A stretch of DNA of 14,738 nt from Methylococcaceae bacterium (GCA_005779525.1 SXIZ01000219.1:1-14738); one strand, 5' to 3'; shown: positions 6,237-14,396, counted from the first letter of the stretch. Program-made: numbers and translations. Notes: generated from the sequence alone by a model not told the origin.

Positions 6237-8270
6237 ATGTTGGCACAGGCCGCGAGGCAAAGCGGGCTTATTCCCTTAGTGATGGATTTATACGCAGATC
6301 GCGATACCCAAACCTTGGCACACGCGCATTGGCACCTAAAAACCCTAGGGTTAACCGCCCTCAAGCCCGCACTTGACGACTGTCTTAAGCAATTTTCAGT
6401 GGCAGGGGTTGTTTATGGCAGTGGATTAGAAACACAACTCGACTGCCTAAACTATTTAACAGAGCACCTCCCCCTCTGGGGCAATTCCCCGAGCTGTTTA
6501 AAGCGCCTCAATAATAAGCGCCACTTTTTTCAGCAACTCCAGTCCGCTGACATCCCCTTCCCCTGCACGCAATTTGCTCCGCCTACGCACCGTGACCACT
6601 GGTTATGCAAACCACAGCATGGCTGCGGTGGTCAAAACATTAATTACCTACAAGATAGCTCGCCTAACCACAATGTCTATTGGCAACGCTACCACCCTGG
6701 AACGCCAGCATCGGTGCTGTTTCTTACAAATGGACAAGACGCTTTAATCCTGGGATTTAATAGCCAATGGTGTCAGCCTTCGGCATCACAGCCCTTTTTA
6801 TTCTCGGGGATTATGAATAGCCTGGATTTACCCACGGAGCAACGCCAGCTAGTAACGCAATGGGTAACACAACTCACTGTTGCATTTAACTTACACGGCT
6901 TAAATTCCTTGGATTTTATCTGGGATGGGCAAGCCTGCCTAGTTCTGGAAATCAATCCTCGCCCCCCAGCCAGTATGCAGCTATATGCTCCCACACTGCT
7001 AAAACTGCATATAGAAGCCTGTCAAGGCCTACTGCCTCAACAAGTCCCCCAAGTAAAACAAAATCAGGCTTATCAAATTATCTATGCGCCAACTGACTTA
7101 AAGATACCCTCAGAGTTTATCTGGCCAGCGGCTTGTGTGGATTTACCGCAAAATTCTGCAAAAATTAGCGCAGGCCAGCCGATATGCAGTATGATTGCCC
7201 ACGCCGAAAGTCCAGCAGGCATCCATGCAGACTTACATGCTTTACAACACAAAATTTTACTCCAAGTTCAACAGGTACAAAACATTATGGAATTTGCAAG
7301 CAGCGTTAATACTTTAACTCAACCCTTAGTAAGCGACCTGATAACTAACGCCGCGAAATACCGTGTCGCTGTGCAAAAATTGACTAACGGCAGTACCGTG
7401 ATTGACGCTGGTATCAATGTGCCCGGTGGTTTAGAAGCCGGACGTATCATTGCAGAAATCTGCATGGGTGGACTCGGAACCGTCACCCTGACGCATAGCC
7501 CGTATACAACGCATTGGCCGCTCAGCGTCAATGTGCATAGCAGCAATCCGGTACTGGCCTGCCTAGGTAGTCAATATGCTGGCTGGAGTTTGTCGCATGA
7601 AAAATACTATGCCTTAGGTTCAGGCCCTGCACGCGCCTTAGCCTCCAAAATCAAAGAAAATCAGCGCGAACCGGTAGAAGAATTATACAAAGAACTGGGT
7701 TATCAAGATCACGCCGATGCGGCTGTGTTAGTCATCGAAAATGATGCGATTCCGCCAATTGAAATTGTCGAAAAAATCGCCACTGCTTGCCAAATTGATC
7801 CTAGCAAATTGACCATCATCGTTACGCCCACCAGCAGCTTAGCTGGTGGCGTCCAAGTTGTGGCGCGGGTTTTGGAAGTGGCTATGCACAAAGCACATGC
7901 TTTGCATTTCCCATTAGAGAACATTATTGATGGCAGTGGCAGCGCACCCGTGTGCCCACCACACCCCAATTTTGTCAAAGCGATGGGACGTACGAACGAT
8001 GCTATTTTATTTGCAGGCCAAGTGCATATCTTTGTCAAAGGTAATGACGCCGATGCTGAAAAATTAGCCCTTGCGTTACCTAGCTCGACCTCAAGTGATT
8101 ACGGCAAACCCTTTGCAGAAATTTTTAAAGCCTATAACTACGATTTCTTTAAAGTCGACGCCATGCTATTTAGCCCGGCAAGCGTCATTGTCACTGCCGT
8201 GGAATCGGGCAAAAGTTTCCGTGCAGGCCAATTGGACAACGCATTGTTAGATCAATCTTTTGGCGTATAA
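6237..8270 (+). CDS. mch: ATP-grasp protein fused to methenyl-H4MPT cyclohydrolase (Mch)
   Basis: One 677-codon frame joins two proteins. Residues 1-350 are an ATP-grasp enzyme: the nucleotide-binding LCKPQHGCGG block is at 123-132 (K125), and the metal-binding ENPRP-type motif LEINPRP is at 237-243 with E238 and N240. It resembles predicted ATP-dependent carboligases found beside mch in methylotrophs; its substrate is unknown to me. Residues 351-677 (327 residues) are a full-length Mch, which hydrolyses methenyl-H4MPT to formyl-H4MPT in formaldehyde oxidation, with GGLEAGRIIAEICMGGLG and SLAGGVQVVARV as typical blocks. Mch is normally a separate protein of about 320 residues. Here there is no linker: M351 (ATG 7287) sits where a free Mch would begin, with AGGT ten bases upstream, so independent initiation is also possible. 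The true N-terminus probably lies upstream of ATG 6237. Confidence 0.9.
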   Translation: MLAQAARQSGLIPLVMDLYADRDTQTLAHAHWHLKTLGLTALKPALDDCLKQFSVAGVVYGSGLETQLDCLNYLTEHLPLWGNSPSCLKRLNNKRHFFQQLQSADIPFPCTQFAPPTHRDHWLCKPQHGCGGQNINYLQDSSPNHNVYWQRYHPGTPASVLFLTNGQDALILGFNSQWCQPSASQPFLFSGIMNSLDLPTEQRQLVTQWVTQLTVAFNLHGLNSLDFIWDGQACLVLEINPRPPASMQLYAPTLLKLHIEACQGLLPQQVPQVKQNQAYQIIYAPTDLKIPSEFIWPAACVDLPQNSAKISAGQPICSMIAHAESPAGIHADLHALQHKILLQVQQVQNIMEFASSVNTLTQPLVSDLITNAAKYRVAVQKLTNGSTVIDAGINVPGGLEAGRIIAEICMGGLGTVTLTHSPYTTHWPLSVNVHSSNPVLACLGSQYAGWSLSHEKYYALGSGPARALASKIKENQREPVEELYKELGYQDHADAAVLVIENDAIPPIEIVEKIATACQIDPSKLTIIVTPTSSLAGGVQVVARVLEVAMHKAHALHFPLENIIDGSGSAPVCPPHPNFVKAMGRTNDAILFAGQVHIFVKGNDADAEKLALALPSSTSSDYGKPFAEIFKAYNYDFFKVDAMLFSPASVIVTAVESGKSFRAGQLDNALLDQSFGV

Positions 8271-8287
8271 GCCTCAACAATAGCTTA

Positions 8288-8316
8288 CCCTCTGAGACCG
8301 AAAAGGTCTCAGAGGG
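8288..8316. terminator. Perfect 12-bp hairpin between convergent genes
   Basis: CCCTCTGAGACC (8288-8299) and GGTCTCAGAGGG (8305-8316) are exact complements around the five-base loop GAAAA. It lies in the 83-base gap between the end of mch (8270) and the end of the SulP/carbonic anhydrase gene (8354, minus strand), where a bidirectional terminator is expected. Neither side has a run of T, so it is not a textbook intrinsic terminator; it may need Rho or act by protecting 3' ends. Confidence 0.7.
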
Positions 8317-8353
8317 GCTTACAGCCGCTCAAGTACCACGAAGTCGCAAACGG

Positions 8354-10552
8354 TTAATCTTTGTCATAAAAGCGCACGCGTCCAGTTTCAATATCGTACA
8401 TCGCCCCAAGGATATCGATCTCCTCATGTTCTAACATAGCCGCCAGAATTGGGCTTCTGGCACTGATTTGTTCGACGGCAAGTTTGACATTTTTGACCGC
8501 CACTTTTTGCACTAATTGTTCTTTATCTAATTTAGGCCCGGCTTCATGTTCTTCACGCACACTATTGACCGCGGGTTTGATTTTGGCCAATAAGCCCGTT
8601 AAATGATCCATTTCAACGCCTGAACATGCTCCCTTTACCGCGCCGCAATGCGAATGTCCCAGCACCACTATCAGTTTAGCTCCAGCCACTTTACAGGCAT
8701 ATTCCATACTGCCCAAAATATCGTCATTAATCACATTGCCCGCCACCCGAGCACTGAAAACATCCCCTAAACCTAAATCAAAAATTAATTCCACGGAAGT
8801 TCTAGAATCAATACAACTTAAGATAATGGCAATCGGAAATTGATTTTCTTGGGTATCGTTGATTTGCTCCAAAAGATTACGATTGGATTCTAAGTTATTA
8901 ACAAAACGCTGGTTGCCTTCTTTCAAAATATTCAGTGCCTTGGCGGGTGACAGCGATTTTTGTGAGTAATAGTCATGCGCTCGGACATTTTGTAACGGCG
9001 GTAACGCACCGAATCCTCTGAGATTTTCGATGGTCAGTTTGATTTTCTTACGCTTAGCATCTTGTTTAAAGTTTTGAATAATTTCATACACATCATAATC
9101 GATATATTTCGCGCGGGTCGCATCGATGACGACCTCCGCTTTTCTAGGCAGTTGTTTCAATATGCCTTGAATATTGGCTTTATTCAGAAATGACACATGT
9201 TCAGCAAACCGAATTATGGTTTTATTGCCAATGTGAAATTGATTAAAGTAAAACGCACTACGGGAGTTTTCTAACAAGATTGCAAATAATGCAATCGTTA
9301 AGCCGATGGCAATCCCAGTGAGCATATCAAAAAATACTAAGCCCAAAATTGTCGCGCAGAAGGGCAAAAAATGGTACCAGCCCGCGTGATACATACTGAC
9401 AAACACAGTTGGTTGTAATAAGCGATAGCCCGTGACCAGCAGCACCGCGGCAATACTCGCTAAGGGAATCGTAGTGAGTATCTCGGGTATACAGAGGATG
9501 GTCAATAAAATCAGTAAGCCCTGGATAAATGCCGCTACTTTGCTGCGCGCGCCCGACTGGATATTAATCGAACTACGCACAATAACTTGGGTTAAAGGCA
9601 AGCCACCTAACAAACCACAGCAAATATTGCCTATCCCTTGTGCAATTAGTTCACGATCACTGGAGGTAATCTTTTTGTCCGGGTCCAATTTATCTATGGC
9701 TTCTTCCGATAACAAAGTTTCTAGACTTGCCACCACCGCCAAGGTCATCGCCGCCAGATAAATTGCCGGATTGCTTAACTGGCTATAATCAGGAAACTGC
9801 AATTGTTGCAGCCAATCAGGTAAGGTGTTCAACGCAGGTAAGCTGACCCTATGCTCACTTTTTAAGGCATACTCCGGCCAGTAGGCAGCTAATAATTCGG
9901 CAGTTAAAATGCCGACACTAATGGCGATCAACGGTCCTTGAAACAACTGCATCCAGCGTTGACTTCCCAGCAAAAATCGCTCCCAGATCAATAATGCCGC
10001 CAAGCTCGCTAACGCTATCGTGATGGCCCCCATCGAACTAAAGCTCAACATATGCCCTAATTCAGTTATCGTGGAGTAATGATCGGCCTGCACAAAACTC
10101 ATATCACCTTCGTAATCCGCATCGTAGCCCATGGCATGCGGAATTTGCTTGAGCATGATAATCACCCCGATCCCTGCGAGCATGCCATTAATCACTGAGG
10201 ACGGAAAATAGTATTTAATGACGCCTGCGCGCAGACAACCAAAAATAATTTGGATTATTCCAGCTATCAGCACCGTCAACAGAAACCCATTAAAACCAAA
10301 GGCTTTAATATCTGCTAGAGCGATCACCGCCAATCCTGCGGCCGTGCCACTCACCCCTATAGATGAAGCGCCCAACGGGGCAACCACTAAACCACCAATA
10401 ATCCCCGTCAATAACCCAGCAAATAATGGTGCGCCCGAAGCCAGCGCAATCCCCAGTGAAAGCGGCACGGAAACCAAAAATACCGCCACACTGGCTGGAA
10501 TATCATATTTTAAAGTAGCAAATATCGTTGGGTCACGCTTAATTTGTTTCAT
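8354..10552 (-). CDS. SulP transporter-STAS-beta-carbonic anhydrase fusion
   Basis: The 732-residue protein has three parts: a SulP membrane domain (about 14-425, roughly a dozen hydrophobic segments), a STAS-like cytoplasmic domain (about 440-520), and a beta-carbonic anhydrase (about 535-732). The SulP part includes GIALASGAPLFAGL (34-47) and LETLLSEEAIDKLDPDK (277-293). The anhydrase has the zinc ligands C580, H633 and C636 and the D582/R584 dyad (in LSCIDSR and GHSHCG), so it should be catalytically active. Such fusions are predicted to move bicarbonate and interconvert it with CO2 at the inner face of the membrane. Sulfate or other anions remain possible because SulP specificity cannot be read from sequence. 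ATG 10552 follows the stop of the other SulP gene by 15 bases with only a weak ribosome binding site, so coupling is likely. Confidence 0.93.
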   Translation of the reverse strand: MKQIKRDPTIFATLKYDIPASVAVFLVSVPLSLGIALASGAPLFAGLLTGIIGGLVVAPLGASSIGVSGTAAGLAVIALADIKAFGFNGFLLTVLIAGIIQIIFGCLRAGVIKYYFPSSVINGMLAGIGVIIMLKQIPHAMGYDADYEGDMSFVQADHYSTITELGHMLSFSSMGAITIALASLAALLIWERFLLGSQRWMQLFQGPLIAISVGILTAELLAAYWPEYALKSEHRVSLPALNTLPDWLQQLQFPDYSQLSNPAIYLAAMTLAVVASLETLLSEEAIDKLDPDKKITSSDRELIAQGIGNICCGLLGGLPLTQVIVRSSINIQSGARSKVAAFIQGLLILLTILCIPEILTTIPLASIAAVLLVTGYRLLQPTVFVSMYHAGWYHFLPFCATILGLVFFDMLTGIAIGLTIALFAILLENSRSAFYFNQFHIGNKTIIRFAEHVSFLNKANIQGILKQLPRKAEVVIDATRAKYIDYDVYEIIQNFKQDAKRKKIKLTIENLRGFGALPPLQNVRAHDYYSQKSLSPAKALNILKEGNQRFVNNLESNRNLLEQINDTQENQFPIAIILSCIDSRTSVELIFDLGLGDVFSARVAGNVINDDILGSMEYACKVAGAKLIVVLGHSHCGAVKGACSGVEMDHLTGLLAKIKPAVNSVREEHEAGPKLDKEQLVQKVAVKNVKLAVEQISARSPILAAMLEHEEIDILGAMYDIETGRVRFYDKD

Positions 10553-10567
10553 AGTGACTGCTTACCG

Positions 10568-12169
10568 TTATGCCAATTTTGCGACTCTAAGTTTATTTAA
10601 GATCGTCAAGGAATCATGCTGTTTGATCTCCTCTTTATCATAGAGTCCGGTAATTTCTACATGAATATTATCATCGGGCGCGGTAGACAGAAAATCCTCC
10701 AAGGTTTCTAAAATATCATGATCTATGAAATGGGCTTTAGTCGCATCCACCACCACAATGCTATTTTCAGGAATTTGTAATATACATTTTCTAAGTAACG
10801 CTTTATTTAGAAATGACACATCTTTATTAAACGACAATACCCAGCGATCATCCACTTTTACCAAACTAATCGCTGCCGAATAATTTGTTTTTAAAACAAA
10901 AAACAGCCCGATGACCATTCCCAACGAAATACCTATCAGTAAATCAGTAAGGAGAATGACGACCACAGTCATTAAAAACGGAATAAACTGGCTCATGCCT
11001 TTAGTATAAAACTCAATAAATAATGCTGGCTTAGCTAACTTATAACCTGTATGTAGCAAAATTGCTGACAGCGCTGGTAACGGAATATAATTCAAATATT
11101 GCGCAAAAAACAACACACTACTCAACAAGAGACAACCATGCAAAAAACAAGACAAACTGGTTTTACCACCTGCATTAATATTCGCAGCACTCCGCACAAT
11201 CACTGCAGTAATAGGCAATCCACCTAAGGCACAGCTAATAATATTACCCCAACCTTGTGCTTTTAATTCTCGATTAGTCGGTGCAATTCGTTTTAGTGGA
11301 TCAAGCTTATCTGTTGCTTCCAAACTCAACAGGGTTTCTAAGCTCGCGATGATTGCAATAGTAAATGCGACTTGATAAAGTTTAGGATTTGTAAAGTAAC
11401 TAAAATCAGGAAACATGAAATTAGCCCAAAAATCACTCAGATGCTCAGTGACGGGTAATTTAACCAGATGCACATCAGAAACCGACCACTCAGGCGCAAA
11501 CTGCAGGGTAAAAAAATTGTAGCTAACGCCCCAAATCACCACCAATAAAGGTGCAGGAATCATACTTAACCATTTACGCCTTTTAATCCAAGAAGTTTCC
11601 CATAGCAGAATTATACCTAAAGCTATTAAACTAATAGCCATAGCACCTTGTGACACTCCTTGAAAAGCCTGTAACAAATCACTAAAACTAGAAGAGGCCG
11701 TCTCACGCATATAGCTTTCGTCACCCTCATAATGATTATCGTAACCAGTCGCATGAGGTATCTGCTTGATAATCAATATTAATCCTATTGCAGCCAACAT
11801 ACCTTTAATGACGGCTGACGGAAAAAATGCCCCAATAATACCTGCCCGCAAGTAACCAAGTAAGATTTGTAAGACACCCGCTAAGACACCCGCTAAAAGT
11901 AATCCTTGAAAACTACCCAAGGTTTCAATAGCATTAAATACAATTACCGTCAAACCAGCCGCTGGGCCAGAGACACTTAATTGAGACCCACTTAACCAAG
12001 ACACCACCAACCCTCCAACAAACCCAGCAATCAAACCGGAGAACAGTGGAGCGCCTGAAGCCAAAGCAATGCCTAAACACAGAGGCAACGCCACCAGAAA
12101 CACAACTATACCTGCTGGAAGATCATCCTTAATATGTCGAAAATAATACTGTACATGTTTATGAATCAT
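10568..12169 (-). CDS. SulP family anion transporter with STAS domain
   Basis: This 533-residue inner-membrane protein is a paralogue of the SulP part of the next gene: GIALASGAPLFSGL, FPSAVIKGMLAAIG, LETLLSLEATDKLDP and VSFLNKA all have counterparts there. The STAS-like region is at about 435-520. The protein stops where the other continues into carbonic anhydrase. It is probably also a bicarbonate or sulfate carrier. The ATG at 12169 has GAGGAG seven bases upstream (12182-12177), the best ribosome binding site of this locus. The stop is 15 bases before the SulP/anhydrase gene, so the two form an operon. Hand counts on a few 60-base lines gave lower G+C (33-43%) than in the sister gene (42-47%), a weak hint of different ancestry rather than simple recent duplication. 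Confidence 0.92.
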   Translation of the reverse strand: MIHKHVQYYFRHIKDDLPAGIVVFLVALPLCLGIALASGAPLFSGLIAGFVGGLVVSWLSGSQLSVSGPAAGLTVIVFNAIETLGSFQGLLLAGVLAGVLQILLGYLRAGIIGAFFPSAVIKGMLAAIGLILIIKQIPHATGYDNHYEGDESYMRETASSSFSDLLQAFQGVSQGAMAISLIALGIILLWETSWIKRRKWLSMIPAPLLVVIWGVSYNFFTLQFAPEWSVSDVHLVKLPVTEHLSDFWANFMFPDFSYFTNPKLYQVAFTIAIIASLETLLSLEATDKLDPLKRIAPTNRELKAQGWGNIISCALGGLPITAVIVRSAANINAGGKTSLSCFLHGCLLLSSVLFFAQYLNYIPLPALSAILLHTGYKLAKPALFIEFYTKGMSQFIPFLMTVVVILLTDLLIGISLGMVIGLFFVLKTNYSAAISLVKVDDRWVLSFNKDVSFLNKALLRKCILQIPENSIVVVDATKAHFIDHDILETLEDFLSTAPDDNIHVEITGLYDKEEIKQHDSLTILNKLRVAKLA

Positions 12170-12249
12170 GCATTAACTCCTCTGATTGCAAAAACTACTC
12201 ATCTGCTCCGTTCCCCAAATGGTTTAACCCTATTCTGCAAAGCCCAGGG

Positions 12250-12279
12250 ATTATGATAGGACTAACTGTGTTGTTTCAA
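12250..12279 (-). promoter_or_regulatory. Candidate promoter for the SulP operon
   Basis: On the minus strand TTGAAA (12279-12274) and CATAAT (12255-12250) are separated by 18 bases; each differs from the sigma-70 consensus at one position. It would start transcription about 75 bases before the SulP start codon at 12169. The -35 box overlaps TTGTTT, a possible -35 of the divergent response regulator gene. Confidence 0.45.
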
Positions 12280-12280
12280 C

Positions 12281-12333
12281 TTACATTACCTACTTAATTA
12301 TAGCCCTGTAACCTTTCAGCAACCTTTACATTA
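12281..12333 (+). promoter_or_regulatory. Direct repeats upstream of the response regulator gene
   Basis: AACCTTT occurs twice, at 12310-12316 and 12321-12327, with an 11-base period. That is the spacing of paired half-sites bound by dimers of OmpR/PhoB-family regulators. TTACATTA also occurs twice, at 12281-12288 and 12326-12333. The cluster ends 10 bases before the start codon of the regulator itself, so autoregulation is a reasonable guess. The position so near the start codon would fit repression better than activation. Confidence 0.4.
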
Positions 12334-12343
12334 ACGGACTAAA

Positions 12344-13018
12344 ATGAAAATACTATTAATCGAGGACGATCTCGTGCTTTCCGACGGCTTAACCCATACC
12401 TTGGAACAGTCTGGCTATGCCGTCACGCCCGCAACTTCGGCACAAGCAGCGGAAACCTGTTTGCAACATCAGGATTTTGATCTGTTAATCTTAGACCTAG
12501 GTTTGCCTGATATGGACGGTTTAGACTTACTGAGGCGCTTACGTAAACGCAAACTGTATCTGCCCATATTGATATTAACTGCGCGTGATGGTGTAAATGA
12601 TCGTGTCTGTGGCATTGAACAAGGGGCCGATGATTATTTAACCAAACCCTTTGAATTACGCGAGTTAGAGGCCAGAATTCACGGCCTGATTCGACGCTGT
12701 TACGGTAGATTTAATCAAAAAATCCAACTTGGCGGACTATTGATTGATACCCGTTCGCACCAAGTACTGAATGGAGAAGACATGCTGCAACTGTCAGAGC
12801 GAGAATACGGTTTATTGGAAATTCTATTATTACAACTGGGTAACGTCGTGTGTAAAGAACGCATTGCCCAGCGACTGGCGGAACATGATGACGCTTTATC
12901 GGATAATGCGGTCGAAATCTATATCCACCGCCTGCGTAAGCGACTCGAACCTTATAGAATCAACATTCGTACCGTCAGGGGTTTGGGATATTTACTGGAG
13001 AAACCCGATGCCGCGTAA
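12344..13018 (+). CDS. OmpR/PhoB-family response regulator
   Basis: The 224-residue DNA-binding regulator has a receiver domain (about 1-115) with D8/D9, phospho-acceptor D51 (in LLILDLGLPD), T79 and K101, and a winged-helix output domain (about 125-220). The C-terminal domain includes LSEREYGLLEILL and the recognition region DNAVEIYIHRLRKRL, followed by IRTVRGLGYLLE. It most resembles the QseB/TctD/PmrA branch. ATG 12344 is preceded by only a weak GGA. The next gene starts inside its last codons, so both are translated together. It is divergent from the SulP operon with 174 bases between start codons, which makes that operon its most likely nearby target (inference from position). Confidence 0.95.
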   Translation: MKILLIEDDLVLSDGLTHTLEQSGYAVTPATSAQAAETCLQHQDFDLLILDLGLPDMDGLDLLRRLRKRKLYLPILILTARDGVNDRVCGIEQGADDYLTKPFELRELEARIHGLIRRCYGRFNQKIQLGGLLIDTRSHQVLNGEDMLQLSEREYGLLEILLLQLGNVVCKERIAQRLAEHDDALSDNAVEIYIHRLRKRLEPYRINIRTVRGLGYLLEKPDAA

Positions 13019-14396
13019 AGCCCACAGCTTACAAAAAGAAATCTTATTACGCTTATTTATCCCATTATTGTTATTTATGAGCGTAGAAACGGTGTTGTCC
13101 TATTTTGTGACGCTACATTATGTCAACAGCGCCTATGATCGCTGGTTACTGGATTCCGCCAAATCCTTAGCCCAAGAAATTAAAGTCCAGCAAGGGCAAT
13201 TCATCGTTGAACTTCCTCCAGCTGCCTTGGAAATGTTTCGTTGGGACGATACCGATAAGACTTATTTCAAAATTATCTCCACCCAGCAAGGCTTAATGGC
13301 CGGGGATAAACAAGTCCCCGAAATGCAAATCCAAGAAGAATCCTGGACCCAGGAATATTATTTTGACGCCAAAATGCGTGATGAACCTGTACGTGTGGTG
13401 TTAATGGTGATAAAAACCCATAGCAATGCAGAAAGTATTTATGTGTATGTCGCCGAAACCCTCAAAAAACGGCGCACCATGATGTGGGATATTTTACTCG
13501 CCGATTTATTACCGCAGACCTTGCTGGTAATATTCGTCAGCATTTATTTACGCCTTGGCATCAAAACAGGCTTAAAACCTCTACACACCTTAGCCAATGA
13601 AATTGCGCAACGCTCCTCCAGAGATTTACGCCCGATTCCAGAAGCGCAAGTATTTACCGAAGTCCGAGTGCTCATCAGCACCATTAATGATTTGTTGGGT
13701 CGATTAGCTTCTGCCATTGCCACGCAACAGCGCTTTATCTCTAACGCTGCACATCAATTACGCACCCCGCTGGCAGGCTTAAAACTACAGGCAGAACGTG
13801 CTTTACGCGCCGAAGATATTACGGCCATGCAACCTGCCTTAGAACATATCCAAAACAGCGCTGATCGCATGTCGCATTTAACCTCGCAGCTTTTGATCTT
13901 GGCGCGTACCGAACCCATTAGCGGCAGCTATGAGCTTATCAATGTCAATTTGACCGAAATTGTACGCCAAGCCTGTATGCAATCGGTGCCTAAAGCTTGG
14001 CAACGCAAAATTGAACTTAGCTTTGATGGCCCTAGCGAGGCGGTGATCGTTCAAGGCGATGCAATTTTGCTAGGTGAATTATTAAGCAATCTAATCGATA
14101 ACGCGATTATTTATGGACGAGAACACGGCAGTATTCTGGTAGCATTAACCCCTCATCCGACGCCTGCTTTAAGCGTGATTGATGATGGGATCGGCATTCC
14201 TGAACACGAAAGTGAAAAGATATTTGAACGCTTTTACCGCATCGCGGGCAGCCACGGACAAGGCTGTGGACTGGGGTTAGCCATAGTCAAAGAAATAGCC
14301 GACTTACATAAAGCTCAGATCAGCTTGACCCGCATCAGCCCAGAGGGTGGCACGCGGGTAGATTTATGCTTTCCAGGCGCTGAGTTTTGTGGATAG
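13008..14396 (+). CDS. Sensor histidine kinase, TctE/QseC-like
   Basis: The 462-residue inner-membrane kinase is the partner of the preceding regulator. A first membrane helix (about 14-36), a periplasmic sensor region (about 37-158) of the 2CSK_N type, and a second helix (about 161-185) are followed by a HAMP-like linker. Catalytic motifs are complete: H-box SNAAHQLRTPLAG with H249, N-box LLSNLIDNAIIYG (N361, N365), G1 DDGIGIP (392-398), F-box IFERFYR, and G2 GCGLGLAIVKE (419-429). The frame is open back to 12771, but that part lies within the regulator gene. ATG 13008 has GGAG seven bases upstream, gives a normal membrane-anchored N-terminus, and overlaps the regulator by 11 bases. In relatives such as TctE the ligand is a carboxylate; here the signal is unknown, and bicarbonate or another anion is only a guess from the neighbouring transporters. 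Confidence 0.94.
   Translation: MPRKAHSLQKEILLRLFIPLLLFMSVETVLSYFVTLHYVNSAYDRWLLDSAKSLAQEIKVQQGQFIVELPPAALEMFRWDDTDKTYFKIISTQQGLMAGDKQVPEMQIQEESWTQEYYFDAKMRDEPVRVVLMVIKTHSNAESIYVYVAETLKKRRTMMWDILLADLLPQTLLVIFVSIYLRLGIKTGLKPLHTLANEIAQRSSRDLRPIPEAQVFTEVRVLISTINDLLGRLASAIATQQRFISNAAHQLRTPLAGLKLQAERALRAEDITAMQPALEHIQNSADRMSHLTSQLLILARTEPISGSYELINVNLTEIVRQACMQSVPKAWQRKIELSFDGPSEAVIVQGDAILLGELLSNLIDNAIIYGREHGSILVALTPHPTPALSVIDDGIGIPEHESEKIFERFYRIAGSHGQGCGLGLAIVKEIADLHKAQISLTRISPEGGTRVDLCFPGAEFCG

Noticed and set aside
10218..10643. 141-codon plus-strand frame opposite the SulP genes
   Set aside because: It is antisense to conserved SulP coding sequence, spans the gap between two real genes and shows no domain; it is a shadow frame.
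10568..12169. Horizontal transfer of the first SulP gene on base composition
   Set aside because: Only a few lines were counted by hand, the difference from the sister gene is modest, and no mobile element or boundary repeats flank it.
12771..13007. Longer kinase frame starting at 12771
   Set aside because: This part lies inside the response regulator gene in another frame and encodes nothing kinase-like; ATG 13008 with GGAG at the right distance is the normal start.
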